Positions 33,679 to 42,956 of a stretch of DNA of 64,000 nt are shown here, one piece after another. The translations under genes and the position numbers were made by a program. Below the pieces are notes generated by a model. The model searched no databases. It saw only the letters and a list, made by a program, of their open reading frames with translations, and had not been told where the DNA came from. Each line of letters opens with the position of its first letter. Position 1 is the stretch's first letter. This stretch comes from Nitratidesulfovibrio sp. (GTDB taxonomy: Bacteria; Desulfobacterota; Desulfovibrionia; Desulfovibrionales; Desulfovibrionaceae), in NCBI RefSeq assembly GCF_040373385.1, contig NZ_JBDXXH010000002.1, positions 1 through 64,000 on the forward strand. The letters run 5' to 3'.

Positions 33679-35559
33679 CTACAGGTACCCGTGCAGCGGG
33701 CCGCCGGGAGCGGCCAGCGCGTCCACGCGGCGTTCCACGTCGGGGTCCGTTTCCAGCGCCGGGGCATGGAATGACTTCAGCCGCGCGTCGATGACCAGCG
33801 GGCCGGTGCAGCCCCAGTGCTTGCAATGGGTGAATTCACCGGCGCCGTACATGTCGGTGGCCGGGTCGGATCGGGTAAAGACCACCCACAGGAAGTTTTC
33901 CCAGTTGGCGGCGGTGAAGGCCGGGTCGTCCACCACCACGAACAGCGGCAGGCCGACCAGGCCGTGTGCGTGGGCCAGCCGGGCGGCCAGCGCGTGCATG
34001 GCCGGGTCGTGCTCGTCGCGCCTTGCCGTATGCTTTGGCCCGCGCAGCACCACGATGCCCCTGCCGAACAGGCGCGGATCGTTAAAGCTGCCGCCAGCCG
34101 CCTCGCCATCCCCCCCGCCATTCCCTGTCCGCGCGTCCAGCGGCAGGTCGCCGGGCAGGGTATCGGCCAGTTGCCGCTTGCGCGGGCCCGCCGCCGCCCA
34201 CACCAGCTTGGACCCCTGGTTCAGGCTGATGCCGGTGTAGTCCAGGGTGTCGATGGTGGTGCGGGTGACGAAGTGCAGGTCGCGGGTGAAGTCGGTGCGT
34301 TCCAGCATGTGCGTGAAGAAGCCGGGGAAGTCGTGCGTGGACATGGAGGGCGCGTCCTCGTGGGCCATGATCAGCACGTACTTGGACAGGGATGTCTGGG
34401 TGGATCCCAAGAGGGCCATGCCGCAGGTAATCAGTTCCTGCGGCTGGCGTTCACCGGCGTAGGGCACGTAGCGTTCGCTGCCGATGGCCAGCAGCAGCGG
34501 GTGCACCCCGGCGGCATCCACGGCGTGGATTTCGCGCACCCCGGCGAACACCTGCGGCACAAGGTCTGCGGTAAGCTGGTGGATGAAGTCGCCGAACACG
34601 GTGTCTTCCTGCGGGGGGCGGCCCACCGTGGTGAACGGCCAGATGGCGTCCGGGCGGTGGTGCACTGCGTCCACCCGCAGCACGGGAAAGTCGTGCGCCA
34701 GGCTGTAGTAGCCAAGGTGGTCGCCGAAGGGGCCTTCCGGCTTCTGGTACGGGGCAATGGTGCCGCTGATGCAGAAATCGGCCTCGGCCAGAATGGGCAG
34801 GCCGCCGGGACGACGGATCATGGGGATGCGGAAGCCCGCCATGGCCCCGGCAAACAGGATTTCGGCCAGGCCTTCCGGCAGGGGCATGACGGCGGCCAGG
34901 GTCATGGCGGGCGGACCGCCCACGAAGATGTTCACCTTCAGCGGCTCACCCCGGCGCAGGGCCTGGGCGTGGTGGTACCCGATGCCCCGGTGAATCTGGT
35001 AGTGCAGGCCCACCTCTCGGTCCTTTTCGTAGTCCGGGCCGTCCAACTGCACGCGGTACATGCCGATGTTGGACTGCATGGGGCCGGGGGCGTCAGGGCT
35101 TTCGGTGTACACCTGCGGCAGGGTGACGTAGCCGCCGCCGTCCATGGGCCAGGATATCAGGCGCGGCAGGTCGCTGACGGCGCAGCGGTGGCGCAGCACC
35201 GGGCCATCGGACACCGATTTCGGCAGCATGGACCACAGGGCGCGCGGCACGCCGGTATAGCGCAGGGGATGGTGGAAGGCGTCGAAGGGGTCCAGCTTCA
35301 GGCGAAAGATGCCTTCCACGGCGCGCAACGTATCGCGAAAGATGAATTTGGTGCGCTCCATGGTGCCGAACAGGTTGGCCAGCATGGGAAAGCGGCAGCC
35401 CTTCACCCGCGTGAACAGCATGGCGGGCGCGCCCGCGCGGTAGGCGCGGCGCTGGATGGCGGCCATTTCCAGGTTGGCGTCCACCTCTGCGTCGATGCGC
35501 ACGAGGTGCTTGTGGCGTTCAAGGTCGGCCACGCAGGCGGAAAGATTGCGGTAGGTCAC
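33679..35559 (-). CDS. mqnL: UbiD-family menaquinone biosynthesis decarboxylase
   Basis: A 626-residue prenylated-FMN-dependent decarboxylase. Length and sequence (YRNLSACVADLERHKHLVRI, MLFTRVKGCRFPMLANLFG, GIGYHHAQALRRG, EGPFGDHLGYYSL) fit the large UbiD subgroup assigned to the futalosine menaquinone route (SCO4490/MqnL-like), not the approx. 490-residue UbiD of ubiquinone synthesis. The catalytic E-x-P-F-G-D-H-x-G-Y-Y motif is intact. Desulfovibrio respire with menaquinone, so this fits. Which decarboxylation it performs is inferred. Confidence 0.88.
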   Translation of the reverse strand: MTYRNLSACVADLERHKHLVRIDAEVDANLEMAAIQRRAYRAGAPAMLFTRVKGCRFPMLANLFGTMERTKFIFRDTLRAVEGIFRLKLDPFDAFHHPLRYTGVPRALWSMLPKSVSDGPVLRHRCAVSDLPRLISWPMDGGGYVTLPQVYTESPDAPGPMQSNIGMYRVQLDGPDYEKDREVGLHYQIHRGIGYHHAQALRRGEPLKVNIFVGGPPAMTLAAVMPLPEGLAEILFAGAMAGFRIPMIRRPGGLPILAEADFCISGTIAPYQKPEGPFGDHLGYYSLAHDFPVLRVDAVHHRPDAIWPFTTVGRPPQEDTVFGDFIHQLTADLVPQVFAGVREIHAVDAAGVHPLLLAIGSERYVPYAGERQPQELITCGMALLGSTQTSLSKYVLIMAHEDAPSMSTHDFPGFFTHMLERTDFTRDLHFVTRTTIDTLDYTGISLNQGSKLVWAAAGPRKRQLADTLPGDLPLDARTGNGGGDGEAAGGSFNDPRLFGRGIVVLRGPKHTARRDEHDPAMHALAARLAHAHGLVGLPLFVVVDDPAFTAANWENFLWVVFTRSDPATDMYGAGEFTHCKHWGCTGPLVIDARLKSFHAPALETDPDVERRVDALAAPGGPLHGYL

Positions 35560-35818
35560 GGGTTCCTCGTGCTGGGGGCGTCATGTCCACGTTTCGCGCG
35601 GGCCGGGCGGCATGCCGCATGGGCAGTGCGTTGGCGACGGGTGATGACCGGCGGCGCGGCGGGGTTCGGGAATGCGAGAATGCGACAACCTTGCCCGCGA
35701 CGCAAGCCCGGAGTGGGGCAAGGGCGCGGCGCGGGCGATGGTGGGCGTGGCGGCGGGCTGTGATCGCGGGGTGTGACCGGGGGGCGGGTGATCGGGGGGT
35801 GGGTAAGCGGGGCGGGTG

Positions 35819-36655
35819 TCAGTCCGTTTCAAGTCGGTAGCCCACGCCGCGCACCGTGCGCAGGCGCGTGCCGACCGTGCGACTGTGAGAGCCGGGCGAG
35901 CCGGGCGAGCCGGGGCTGGCCGCGCGTGCCAGCGTGCGCCGCAGGCGAGAGACGAGCACGTCCACGGAATGGGGGGAATGGGGCGAATGGGGTGAATGGG
36001 GCGAATGGGGTGCATGGGGCGCGGGGGTGGCGGCGTAATCCAGGCACCAGTGGGCGATGTCCGTCCGGTGCACCACGCTGCCCGCCCGGCGCAGCAGCAG
36101 TTCCAGCAGCAGCCGTTCCTGCGGGTGCAGCGAAAGGGGCCGAAAATCGCGGGTGGCGCGCCCGGTGACCGGGTCGAACACGATGTCGCCCAACGCCAGC
36201 ACCCCGGCGGCCAGCGGTCCCCTGCCGGGCGGAGCGGCCAGCCCCGCCGCCCGCAGCGCGGTGACCAGCGCCCCGGCGGCAAACGGCGCGCGCAGCAGGC
36301 GGGCGGATGCGGGCAACCCGGCTGCGCGCACGCGGCGCGATTCCTGCCGGGCCGTGGCGGTGTGCAGCAGGATCAATGGAATGCCGGGGGGGATGCCGGG
36401 GGCGTCACCGGAAAGACCTTTGCCGACCGGACCGCCGTCCGGGCCGCCGTCCGGGCTCGGCGGGGCCAGCAGGTCAAGGTCGGCCACCAGCGCATCCGGT
36501 TCCGGATGCACCATGGGCGCCGTGCCTTCCGGGGCCTGCATCCGCGCATCCGCAACGGTGGGCATTTCCACCACCAGTCGCAGCCCGGCCTCGGCAAGGG
36601 GGGCGGTCATGTGTGCGGCGATGCGTGCGTCGGCGGTGCGGAGCAGGATCAGCAT
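35819..36655 (-). CDS. Response-regulator-like protein with winged-helix DNA-binding domain
   Basis: A 278-residue probable transcription factor. Residues 1-125 form a degenerate receiver-like domain (MLILLRTADARIAAHM, with DALVADLDLL where the phosphoacceptor would be). About 170-278 form an OmpR/PhoB-type winged helix (LSLHPQERLLLELLLRRAGS, RTVRGVGYRLETD). A PHS tripeptide repeat (HAPHSPHSPHSPHSPHS) is inserted just before the recognition helix VDVLVSRLRRTL. No sensor kinase is adjacent. The start at 36655 opens the receiver-like fold; longer in-frame extensions have poor composition. Target genes unknown. Confidence 0.75.
   Translation of the reverse strand: MLILLRTADARIAAHMTAPLAEAGLRLVVEMPTVADARMQAPEGTAPMVHPEPDALVADLDLLAPPSPDGGPDGGPVGKGLSGDAPGIPPGIPLILLHTATARQESRRVRAAGLPASARLLRAPFAAGALVTALRAAGLAAPPGRGPLAAGVLALGDIVFDPVTGRATRDFRPLSLHPQERLLLELLLRRAGSVVHRTDIAHWCLDYAATPAPHAPHSPHSPHSPHSPHSVDVLVSRLRRTLARAASPGSPGSPGSHSRTVGTRLRTVRGVGYRLETD
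35964..36018 (-). repeat. 9-bp minisatellite inside the winged-helix gene
   Basis: Imperfect tandem copies of GGAATGGGG/GCGAATGGGG-like units, 9 bp per unit, encoding PHS repeats. They are in frame, so changes in copy number would lengthen or shorten the loop without breaking the gene. Confidence 0.7.
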
Positions 36656-36751
36656 GTGTGTTCCGGAACGAAGCAGCGGGTGTGCATGAGCCGGGATACT
36701 GCACCCCGTGCGCGGTGTCGAGGGCGCCGAGTCTCGGGCGCGTGAATGACA

Positions 36752-36783
36752 GGAGGGCCCCGGCGTGCATGCCGGGGCCCTCC
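36752..36783 (-). terminator. Terminator after rubrerythrin
   Basis: Perfect 13-bp stem GGAGGGCCCCGGC (36752-36764) with GCCGGGGCCCTCC (36771-36783) and 6-nt loop, 32 bp beyond the rubrerythrin stop. Confidence 0.65.
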
Positions 36784-36815
36784 GAAGGGTGTACGCTGTC
36801 CGCGCAGGGAGCGGA

Positions 36816-37310
36816 CTAGGCCACCTTGTAGAACGCGGACGCCGCGGCGTTGCAGATGGGGCACTTGTCGTCGTGCGGGCCTTCGTGGGTGTAGCCGCAC
36901 ACGGAACAGACGTAGTAGTCCACATCGGCCAGGGCGGAGGGGTTTTCCAGCGCCTTGCGGTAGAGATTGGCGTGCACCTCTTCCACGGCGTTGGCCCAGC
37001 CGAAGTAGCGCGCGGGCACCTTTTCGCCCTCGGCCTCGGCCTCGGCGATCATCTGCGGGTACATCTTGGTGAATTCGTAGGTTTCGCCGTCGATGGCGGC
37101 CTGAAGGTTGTCGAGGGTGGAACCGATCTTGCCCGCGTTGCGCAGGTGGCCGTGGGCATGGATGGTTTCCGCCTCGGCGGCGGCGCGGAACAGCTTGGCG
37201 ACCTGGGGCATACCTTCCTTGTCGGCCTGCTTGGCGAAGGCGAGGTACTTGCGGTTGGCTTGGGATTCACCGGCAAAGGCCGCCATCATGTTCTCGTGGG
37301 TCTTGCTCAT
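36816..37310 (-). CDS. rbr: Rubrerythrin
   Basis: A 164-residue cytoplasmic peroxidase of anaerobes that reduces hydrogen peroxide. The N-terminal four-helix domain carries the diiron ligands (GESQANRKYLAF, AEAETIHAHGH, EVHANLYRKA). The C-terminal rubredoxin domain (about 130-164) has CxxC pairs VCSVCGYTHEG and CPICNAAAS. It is shorter than the classic 191-residue D. vulgaris rubrerythrin. The start at 37310 has AAGGAG 8 nt upstream. Inverted repeats overlap its likely promoter (37341-37368), suggesting regulation, perhaps by an oxidative-stress repressor. Confidence 0.95.
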   Translation of the reverse strand: MSKTHENMMAAFAGESQANRKYLAFAKQADKEGMPQVAKLFRAAAEAETIHAHGHLRNAGKIGSTLDNLQAAIDGETYEFTKMYPQMIAEAEAEGEKVPARYFGWANAVEEVHANLYRKALENPSALADVDYYVCSVCGYTHEGPHDDKCPICNAAASAFYKVA

Positions 37311-37692
37311 CGATATGCTCCTTGTTGGTTGCGTTGTGGGGTTCCTTGTTAGGAACAATTCCTGTTTAGACTCCATCCATAGACTTGTAAAGCGCTTTTT
37401 TGAAATTCCCCGAAAGAAATCGTTTTGACCATACGTCATCGGGCCGGGCGGGGAAAGGTACGGGCGCAGGAAACGGGAGACCGGGGCCGCGGTGGGACTG
37501 GGGCGCCTGCCGGACGGGAGCGCGAGGAGCCGGGTGGAAGGATCCGGACGGACCCGGAGGTATGGGCATGCCCAAGGGGACCGACGGCGGAACGGCTTGC
37601 GGGGGAGGTGCGTTGGCGCGGCGATGTGGCCCGGGTGCCCTGCAAGGAGCATGACGGGAGCGGGGGGAAAGGCGTGCGGGAGTGTGCCGACG
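37311..37692. other. Promoter region of rubrerythrin and 3' flank of topB
   Basis: 382 bp. The right two thirds are GC-rich with no supported gene. The left part (37320-37400) is AT-richer and holds the rubrerythrin promoter and operator described separately. Confidence 0.6.
37341..37368 (-). promoter_or_regulatory. Candidate operator and -10 region upstream of rubrerythrin
   Basis: Two overlapping inverted repeats: GTTCC-N6-GGAAC (37341-37356) and AGGAA-CAA-TTCCT (37351-37363). On the minus strand TTTACA (37386-37391), a 17-bp spacer and TAAACA (37363-37368) form a plausible promoter, so the palindromes sit at the start of transcription. Binding protein unknown; PerR or another stress repressor is possible. 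Confidence 0.45.
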
Positions 37693-40329
37693 CTAGCTGT
37701 CGGTGCCGGGATGGGCTTCGGGCGTGCCGGGGGCTTCGACCGTGTCGGGGGCTTCGCTTGGGTCTGGCGTTGCTGGCGTCACGGGTGTTTCCGGCAAGGT
37801 GCCGGAGGCGGCGGTGGGCGCACCGCCACCGGGAATCGACGGGGATGCCGCAGCAGGGGCGTCAGGTGAACCCGGCGTTGCCTGTTCCGCTGTCCGCTGC
37901 GGGGCAGGGCGTGGCCCGTCCGGCACGAATTCCGGACGCAGGCGGCCCCCCTTCAGTACCAGATGCGCCCGGAACGGCTTGCCCTGGCGCGAGGTGAAGT
38001 CCATGGCCTGCGCGGTGCGACCGGTGGCCAGCAGTTCGCGCGCCGTGGGCTCGTCCAGTTCGCGTCCGAAGGAGGTGCGCCAGAGGATGAACGGGCAGCG
38101 GCCCCCATTGGCAGTGGGGGAAGCCGTACCGCTGTTCTCCCCACCGTCCGGCGCGGCGTCTGGCCCGCCATTGGGCGCATCGGCCTTTTTCGCGCCGCGT
38201 TTGGCGCGCTCGGCGTCCTGCCCGGCGCCGTCGTCCCCGTTTGCCGCCTTGCCGCGTTTCTTTCCGGAAGGGGCGGGCGGCTGCCCGGTGCAGCCCCAGC
38301 CGCGCGGGGTTTCGCGCACCTCGCCGCCGCACAGGGGGCACAGACCGTCGGGCGTGCGGGCGTACCGTTCGGACGCCGTGTCCAGCAAACGGTCCAGGTT
38401 GCGCCCGCCCACCCGCTTGATGCGGTGCACGCCGTTCCACACGCTTTCGCGTATCCCGTGCATGAACTGCGGGTAGGTGGCGGTGCCCGCCTCCATGTCC
38501 TTGAGGGCCTTTTCCCATGTGCCGGTCAGCTCGGGCGAGGCCACGTCGGGCAGCAGCGCCTCGATGACCTCGGCCACCTGCATGCCCCGGTCGCTGGCGA
38601 TGAGCCGCTTGCCGTGCCTGCCCACATAGCCGCGCTGGAGCAGCGTTTCGATGACCTGGGCGCGGGTGGCGGGGGTGCCGAGGCCGCGTTCCTTCATGGC
38701 CTGGCGCAGTTCCTCGTCCTCCACCAGCTTGCCGGCGGTTTCCATGGCCGCCAGCAGCGAGGCATCGGTATAGTGGGCCGGGGCCTTGGTCTGGCGCGTC
38801 ACCCGGCGGATGTCGTCCGTATGCAGTTTGGCGCCCTTGCGCAGGGGGGGCAGGGGGGTGTCCTCCGCCGCGCGCCACGGTTCCACGGCCAGCCAGCCCT
38901 TTTCCTTGAACACCTTGCCCCGCGCGATGAAGGCGTGCTCGCCCACCTTCACCGTGACGGTGGAAGTGGCAAACTTGGCCTCGGCGCAGAAGGCGGCGAT
39001 GAACCGGCGGCAGATCATTTCGTAGATCTGCCGTTCCGGTTGCGAAAGGCGGGCCGGGTCGCCCTTGCGGGCGGTGGGGATGATGGCGTGGTGGTCGGTG
39101 ACCTTGCGGTCGTCCACGCAGGGAAACTTGATCTTGCCGGACTTGATGCGCGCGACCGCCAGCATGGTCTCGTCCGGGTACAGGTGGTGGATGGCCCGGA
39201 AGTGGTTCAGGATTTCCGCGAACAGTTCCTTGGTCAGGTGGCGGGAATCGGTACGGGGGTAGGTGATCAGCTTGTGGGTTTCGTACAGCGCCTGGGCGTG
39301 GGCCAGGGTGTCCTTTGCGGACAGGCCGAAACGGGTGTTGGCTTCTCGCTGCAAGGTGGTCAGGTCGAAGGGCAGGGGCGGTTGCTGGGTGCCTGCCTTG
39401 CTGACCACCGATTCCACCACGCCTTCGCGCCCGGTGCAGGCGGCGGCGATGGCCGTGGCCTCGTCCTCGCTGTCCACGCGGGTTTCGCGCAGTTCCGGCG
39501 GGCGGTGCCATACGGCGGGGAAGGAGTCCGGCGCGTCGGCGGCGAGTGTGTCCGGTGATGCAACTGGTGACGTGTCCGGTCCCGCATCGGAAGACGCGTC
39601 GGGTGCCGCATCGGGGGCGGCCCCAGCGTCGTGCGCGGCCCGCCCCTTGCCGCCGCCGGGGGTGAACACCCCTTCCACGGTCCAGAAATCCTGCGGCACG
39701 AACTGTTCTATCTCGCGGCGGCGGGCGGTGAGCAGGCACAGCACCGGGGTCTGCACGCGTCCCACGGACACAAGGCCGCCGGTCTTTACCGTGAACAGGC
39801 GCGAATAGTTCATGCCTACCAGCCAGTCGGCCTCGGCCCGGGCAAAGGAGGCCAGCCCCAGGTTGCGCTTTTCCGCGTCGGGCAGCAGACGGGCCAGGCT
39901 CTTGCGCAGGCCTTCTTCGGTCATGTCGCTGGCCCACAGGCGGCGCACGGGTTTGCCGCATTCGGCCATCAGGTAGATGCGCCGGAAGATCAGTTCGCCC
40001 TCGCGCCCGGCGTCGGTGGCGTTGATGACGCCGGTAACGCGCTCGTCGGTGAGCAGGCGGCGCAGCACGGCGAACTGGTCCGCCGTTTCCGGCAGCACCC
40101 GCAGCCGAAAGCGCGGCGGCAGCATGGGCAACTGGTCCAGGGTCCAGCGGCCCGCCCAGGCCGGGTCCTGTTCCTCCGGTTCGGCAATGCCCACAAGGTG
40201 CCCCACGGCCCAGCTCACCAGATGGTCCGGCCCTTCCAGAAAGCCCGCACGGCGCTGCGTGGCGCCCACAAGGGGGGCCAGTTCGCGCGCCACGGAGGGC
40301 TTTTCGGCGATGATCAGGGTTTTGGACAT
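37693..40329 (-). CDS. topB: DNA topoisomerase III
   Basis: Type IA topoisomerase relaxing or decatenating DNA, 878 residues. The TOPRIM domain is at the N-terminus (LIIAEKPSVARELAPLVG, NATDAGREGELIFRRIY). The active-site region is LITYPRTDSRHLTKELF, with the catalytic tyrosine in YPRTDSR. About 30 residues of Asp/Ala/Ser/Pro repeat are inserted before the main body resumes near residue 300. C-terminal zinc-finger sequence CPLCGGEVRETPRGWGC is followed by about 200 low-complexity residues. ATG at 40329; an upstream in-frame extension is doubtful. Confidence 0.92.
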   Translation of the reverse strand: MSKTLIIAEKPSVARELAPLVGATQRRAGFLEGPDHLVSWAVGHLVGIAEPEEQDPAWAGRWTLDQLPMLPPRFRLRVLPETADQFAVLRRLLTDERVTGVINATDAGREGELIFRRIYLMAECGKPVRRLWASDMTEEGLRKSLARLLPDAEKRNLGLASFARAEADWLVGMNYSRLFTVKTGGLVSVGRVQTPVLCLLTARRREIEQFVPQDFWTVEGVFTPGGGKGRAAHDAGAAPDAAPDASSDAGPDTSPVASPDTLAADAPDSFPAVWHRPPELRETRVDSEDEATAIAAACTGREGVVESVVSKAGTQQPPLPFDLTTLQREANTRFGLSAKDTLAHAQALYETHKLITYPRTDSRHLTKELFAEILNHFRAIHHLYPDETMLAVARIKSGKIKFPCVDDRKVTDHHAIIPTARKGDPARLSQPERQIYEMICRRFIAAFCAEAKFATSTVTVKVGEHAFIARGKVFKEKGWLAVEPWRAAEDTPLPPLRKGAKLHTDDIRRVTRQTKAPAHYTDASLLAAMETAGKLVEDEELRQAMKERGLGTPATRAQVIETLLQRGYVGRHGKRLIASDRGMQVAEVIEALLPDVASPELTGTWEKALKDMEAGTATYPQFMHGIRESVWNGVHRIKRVGGRNLDRLLDTASERYARTPDGLCPLCGGEVRETPRGWGCTGQPPAPSGKKRGKAANGDDGAGQDAERAKRGAKKADAPNGGPDAAPDGGENSGTASPTANGGRCPFILWRTSFGRELDEPTARELLATGRTAQAMDFTSRQGKPFRAHLVLKGGRLRPEFVPDGPRPAPQRTAEQATPGSPDAPAAASPSIPGGGAPTAASGTLPETPVTPATPDPSEAPDTVEAPGTPEAHPGTDS

Positions 40330-40472
40330 GGTGAATGGTTGGTTGCGGGGGCGATGGGTGAAATGTTGGAGTGCGGGACCGTTATGGGCGCGGGGTTCCT
40401 TGACCGGGGTGCCGCCCGGCATCCCGACCGGTACCTTGACCCGCCACCGGCAGGCGGCTACAGCCGGAGGCC

Positions 40473-41300
40473 ATGACCGACCAGCGTACCCTTACCCCAT
40501 CTGGTACCCCATCCGGAACCGCGCCGGGAGCAGAATCCGCAACGGGCGAATCCGCACCTGCTGCGGCGCAGCCCGCTCCCGCCCGCTATCCGGTGCCCTT
40601 GCTGCCCGGCCAATCGAGCGGGGCGCGCACGGCAGGGCCGGAGACATTGGCGCAGGGGGCCGAACTGGTCCACATGGCCGGGGTTACCGGGTTTGCCGGG
40701 GGCGTGTACCGGCGGGAAGATTCCATCAAGCGCAGCCGGTTCATCGTCAGCGTGGCCCACGCGCCGGACGCGGCCACGGCGCGGGCTTTCATCGAGGCGG
40801 TGCGCGCCGAATTCGCCGATGCCACCCACAACTGCTGGGCCTTTGCCGCCGGGCCGCCGGGCGACACCGCGCGCATCGGGTGCAGCGACGACGGCGAACC
40901 CCACGGCACCGCCGGGCGCCCCATGCTGCAACAACTGCTGCACGGCGGCGTGGGCGAGGTGGCGGCGGTGGTGACACGATATTTCGGCGGGGTCAAGCTG
41001 GGCACCGGCGGGCTGGTGCGGGCCTATGCCGCCATGGCCCGGCTGGGGCTGGACGGCCTGCCCCTGCGCCAGCGCATCGTGCCTGCGCGGGTGTCCGTGG
41101 TGCTGGCCCACGGCAGGGCCGGAGCGCTGCGGCGGCTGCTGCCCGCGTACGAGGCGGCCATCCTGTCCGAAGTGCACGGGGCCGACGTGGAATGCATCAT
41201 CGGCCTGCCCGTGGAGCACGCCGCCGCGTTCATGGCCGCCGTCATCGACATGGCCGCCGGAGAGGCGCTGGTGGACGAGCTGCCGTCTGCGGAAGGCTGA
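40473..41300 (+). CDS. yigZ: IMPACT/YigZ family protein
   Basis: A 275-residue protein of the UPF0029 family (YigZ in E. coli, related to eukaryotic IMPACT). Residues 1-65 are Pro/Ala/Thr-rich and probably disordered. The core shows RSRFIVSVAHA, ATHNCWAFAAG, SDDGEPHGTAGRPM and VTRYFGGVKLGTGGLVRAY, all highly conserved, followed by the C-terminal domain. The biochemical function is not established. The ATG at 40473 has GGAGG only 2 nt upstream, so the true start may be a little downstream. Confidence 0.85.
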   Translation: MTDQRTLTPSGTPSGTAPGAESATGESAPAAAQPAPARYPVPLLPGQSSGARTAGPETLAQGAELVHMAGVTGFAGGVYRREDSIKRSRFIVSVAHAPDAATARAFIEAVRAEFADATHNCWAFAAGPPGDTARIGCSDDGEPHGTAGRPMLQQLLHGGVGEVAAVVTRYFGGVKLGTGGLVRAYAAMARLGLDGLPLRQRIVPARVSVVLAHGRAGALRRLLPAYEAAILSEVHGADVECIIGLPVEHAAAFMAAVIDMAAGEALVDELPSAEG

Positions 41301-41317
41301 CCCCAAAGCGCCAATAG

Positions 41318-42055
41318 CTAGCCCTTGGCGGCACCCTCGTCGACAATCCACACCAGATCCCCGTTGGCGGGCTTCACGAACTGCGCGGGCAGGGTGGGTT
41401 CGGCCAGCAGGTCCAGCGCCCGTGCCAGCACGGGGTGCTTTTCCCTGCCGGAAACAAGGAACACGCAACAGCGGGCGTTGTTCAGTACCGGCAGGGTCAG
41501 GGTAAGCCGGTCGCTCTTGGTGGCGGGCACGTACTGGTCGATGACCAGGCGGGTGTGCTCGGCAAGACCGGTCCCGTCGGGGAACAGCGATGCGGTGTGT
41601 CCGTCCTCGCCCATGCCCAGCAGCACCATGTCGAAGCGCGGCCAGCCGCCGTTCTCCAGGTCGAAATGTTCGCGCAGCAGCGATTCGTAGGCGGCGGCAC
41701 CCTCCATGGGGTCCATCTCGCCCTTCATGCGGTAGAAGCGGGTGGCCGGGGCCAGCGACAGCAGTTCGCGCCGGGCCACGCCGTAGTTGCTCTGCGGATG
41801 GTCCGGCTCCACGCAGCGCTCGTCCACCCAGTACACGGCGATCTTTTCCCACGGCAGGCGCTCCAGCCAGGCCGTGGTGGCCAGCAGGCGGAACAGCGGG
41901 ACGGGCGTGCTGCCGCCGGACAGGGCCAGGGTGAACACGCCGCGCGCGGCCACGGCCCGCTCGCAGCGTTCCAGCAGCAGTTGGGCGGTCTTTTCGGCCA
42001 TGGCGGCCGGATCCTTCATGACGTGCAGGGCGAGATTGATGGAACGGTTGGACAT
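41318..42055 (-). CDS. pgl: 6-phosphogluconolactonase
   Basis: Second step of the oxidative pentose phosphate pathway: hydrolyses 6-phosphogluconolactone. The 245 residues match the DevB/SOL-type family: LALSGGSTPVPLFRLLA, WVDERCVEPDHPQSNYG, FDMVLLGMGEDGHTASLFP, and TLTLPVLNNAR near the C-terminus. ATG with GGAG upstream. Convergent with yigZ across 17 bp. No glucose-6-phosphate dehydrogenase gene is nearby. Confidence 0.92.
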   Translation of the reverse strand: MSNRSINLALHVMKDPAAMAEKTAQLLLERCERAVAARGVFTLALSGGSTPVPLFRLLATTAWLERLPWEKIAVYWVDERCVEPDHPQSNYGVARRELLSLAPATRFYRMKGEMDPMEGAAAYESLLREHFDLENGGWPRFDMVLLGMGEDGHTASLFPDGTGLAEHTRLVIDQYVPATKSDRLTLTLPVLNNARCCVFLVSGREKHPVLARALDLLAEPTLPAQFVKPANGDLVWIVDEGAAKG

Positions 42056-42341
42056 GGCGGCTCCGGTGACGGCGATTCTGGTTGGCGGTTTTTGTCGGGG
42101 GCGATACGCGGGCGGAACTGCTCCCCCTTATGGACATGATGGATATGTCGGAGATGACGAATCTGCCACAGGACCGCCCGCGTGGGAATGGCAAAGGGGG
42201 CAATGCTGCCCGGCGGGGCCAGTGTGCCCCAGGAATGCGACAGCGCCGTGGCAGGCCACGGCGCTGGGGGGATTGGCGGAAAGGGACGGAGACTGACGGA
42301 CACGCGCGCGGCGGGTGCCGCCGCCTCGGTCGGTCAACGGG

Positions 42342-42788
42342 CTATGCCAGGACCACCTCGAACGCAGGCGGCGTCATGATGTGCTTCTTCACGGTGCACA
42401 GTTCCACGGCGCGTACCAGCGCATCGCGGTACTCGCCGGGAAAGCCTTGCGGCGGCGTTACCACGAAGGTCATGCGGGTAACCTGAAAGCCCTTGGACGC
42501 GAATTCGCACCCCACGCGAATGCCCAGCCCTTCCGTGGAAATCTTGCGGGCCTCGCAGAAGCGCTGGGCGTACACGCCCGCGCAGGTGGCCAGTGAGGCC
42601 AGGAACAGCTCGAACGGCGTGGGGGCGGAGCCTTCGCCGCCGTCCTTCACCGGCTGGTCGGTGCGGATGACGGTGGAAGCGGGGGCGGGAGCGTCCGGCG
42701 CGTCCTGTCCGGCGGTGAAGGCGGGGTGGAGTACGGCGTCGATCTTCATGCCGCCGTTGAAGGCGACGTCGATGAACTTCATGGTCAT
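42342..42788 (-). CDS. OsmC-like protein
   Basis: A 148-residue OsmC/Ohr-fold protein, a family that includes thiol-dependent peroxidases. The central helix FLASLATCAGVYAQRFCEAR carries two cysteines (SLATC and RFCEAR), close to the pair used in peroxide reduction. An acidic/proline loop precedes it. No MarR-type partner regulator is adjacent, so substrate and regulation are unknown. ATG with AGGAG 7 nt upstream. Confidence 0.85.
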   Translation of the reverse strand: MTMKFIDVAFNGGMKIDAVLHPAFTAGQDAPDAPAPASTVIRTDQPVKDGGEGSAPTPFELFLASLATCAGVYAQRFCEARKISTEGLGIRVGCEFASKGFQVTRMTFVVTPPQGFPGEYRDALVRAVELCTVKKHIMTPPAFEVVLA

Positions 42789-42956
42789 GCTGCGGCTCCT
42801 GTGGATGTTCCGGCATTCAGGTGCGGTGGAGCGGGCGCGGGAACGGCGCGCCGTGTCCGGTATCCTGTCGGGCAGTGTCGGGTGGTGCGTGGTGGCGTTG
42901 CCGGGCGTCGTCCGGCGGCATGGCCGCGTTCAGTGTGCCGCGCGGGCCAGCGTCGG

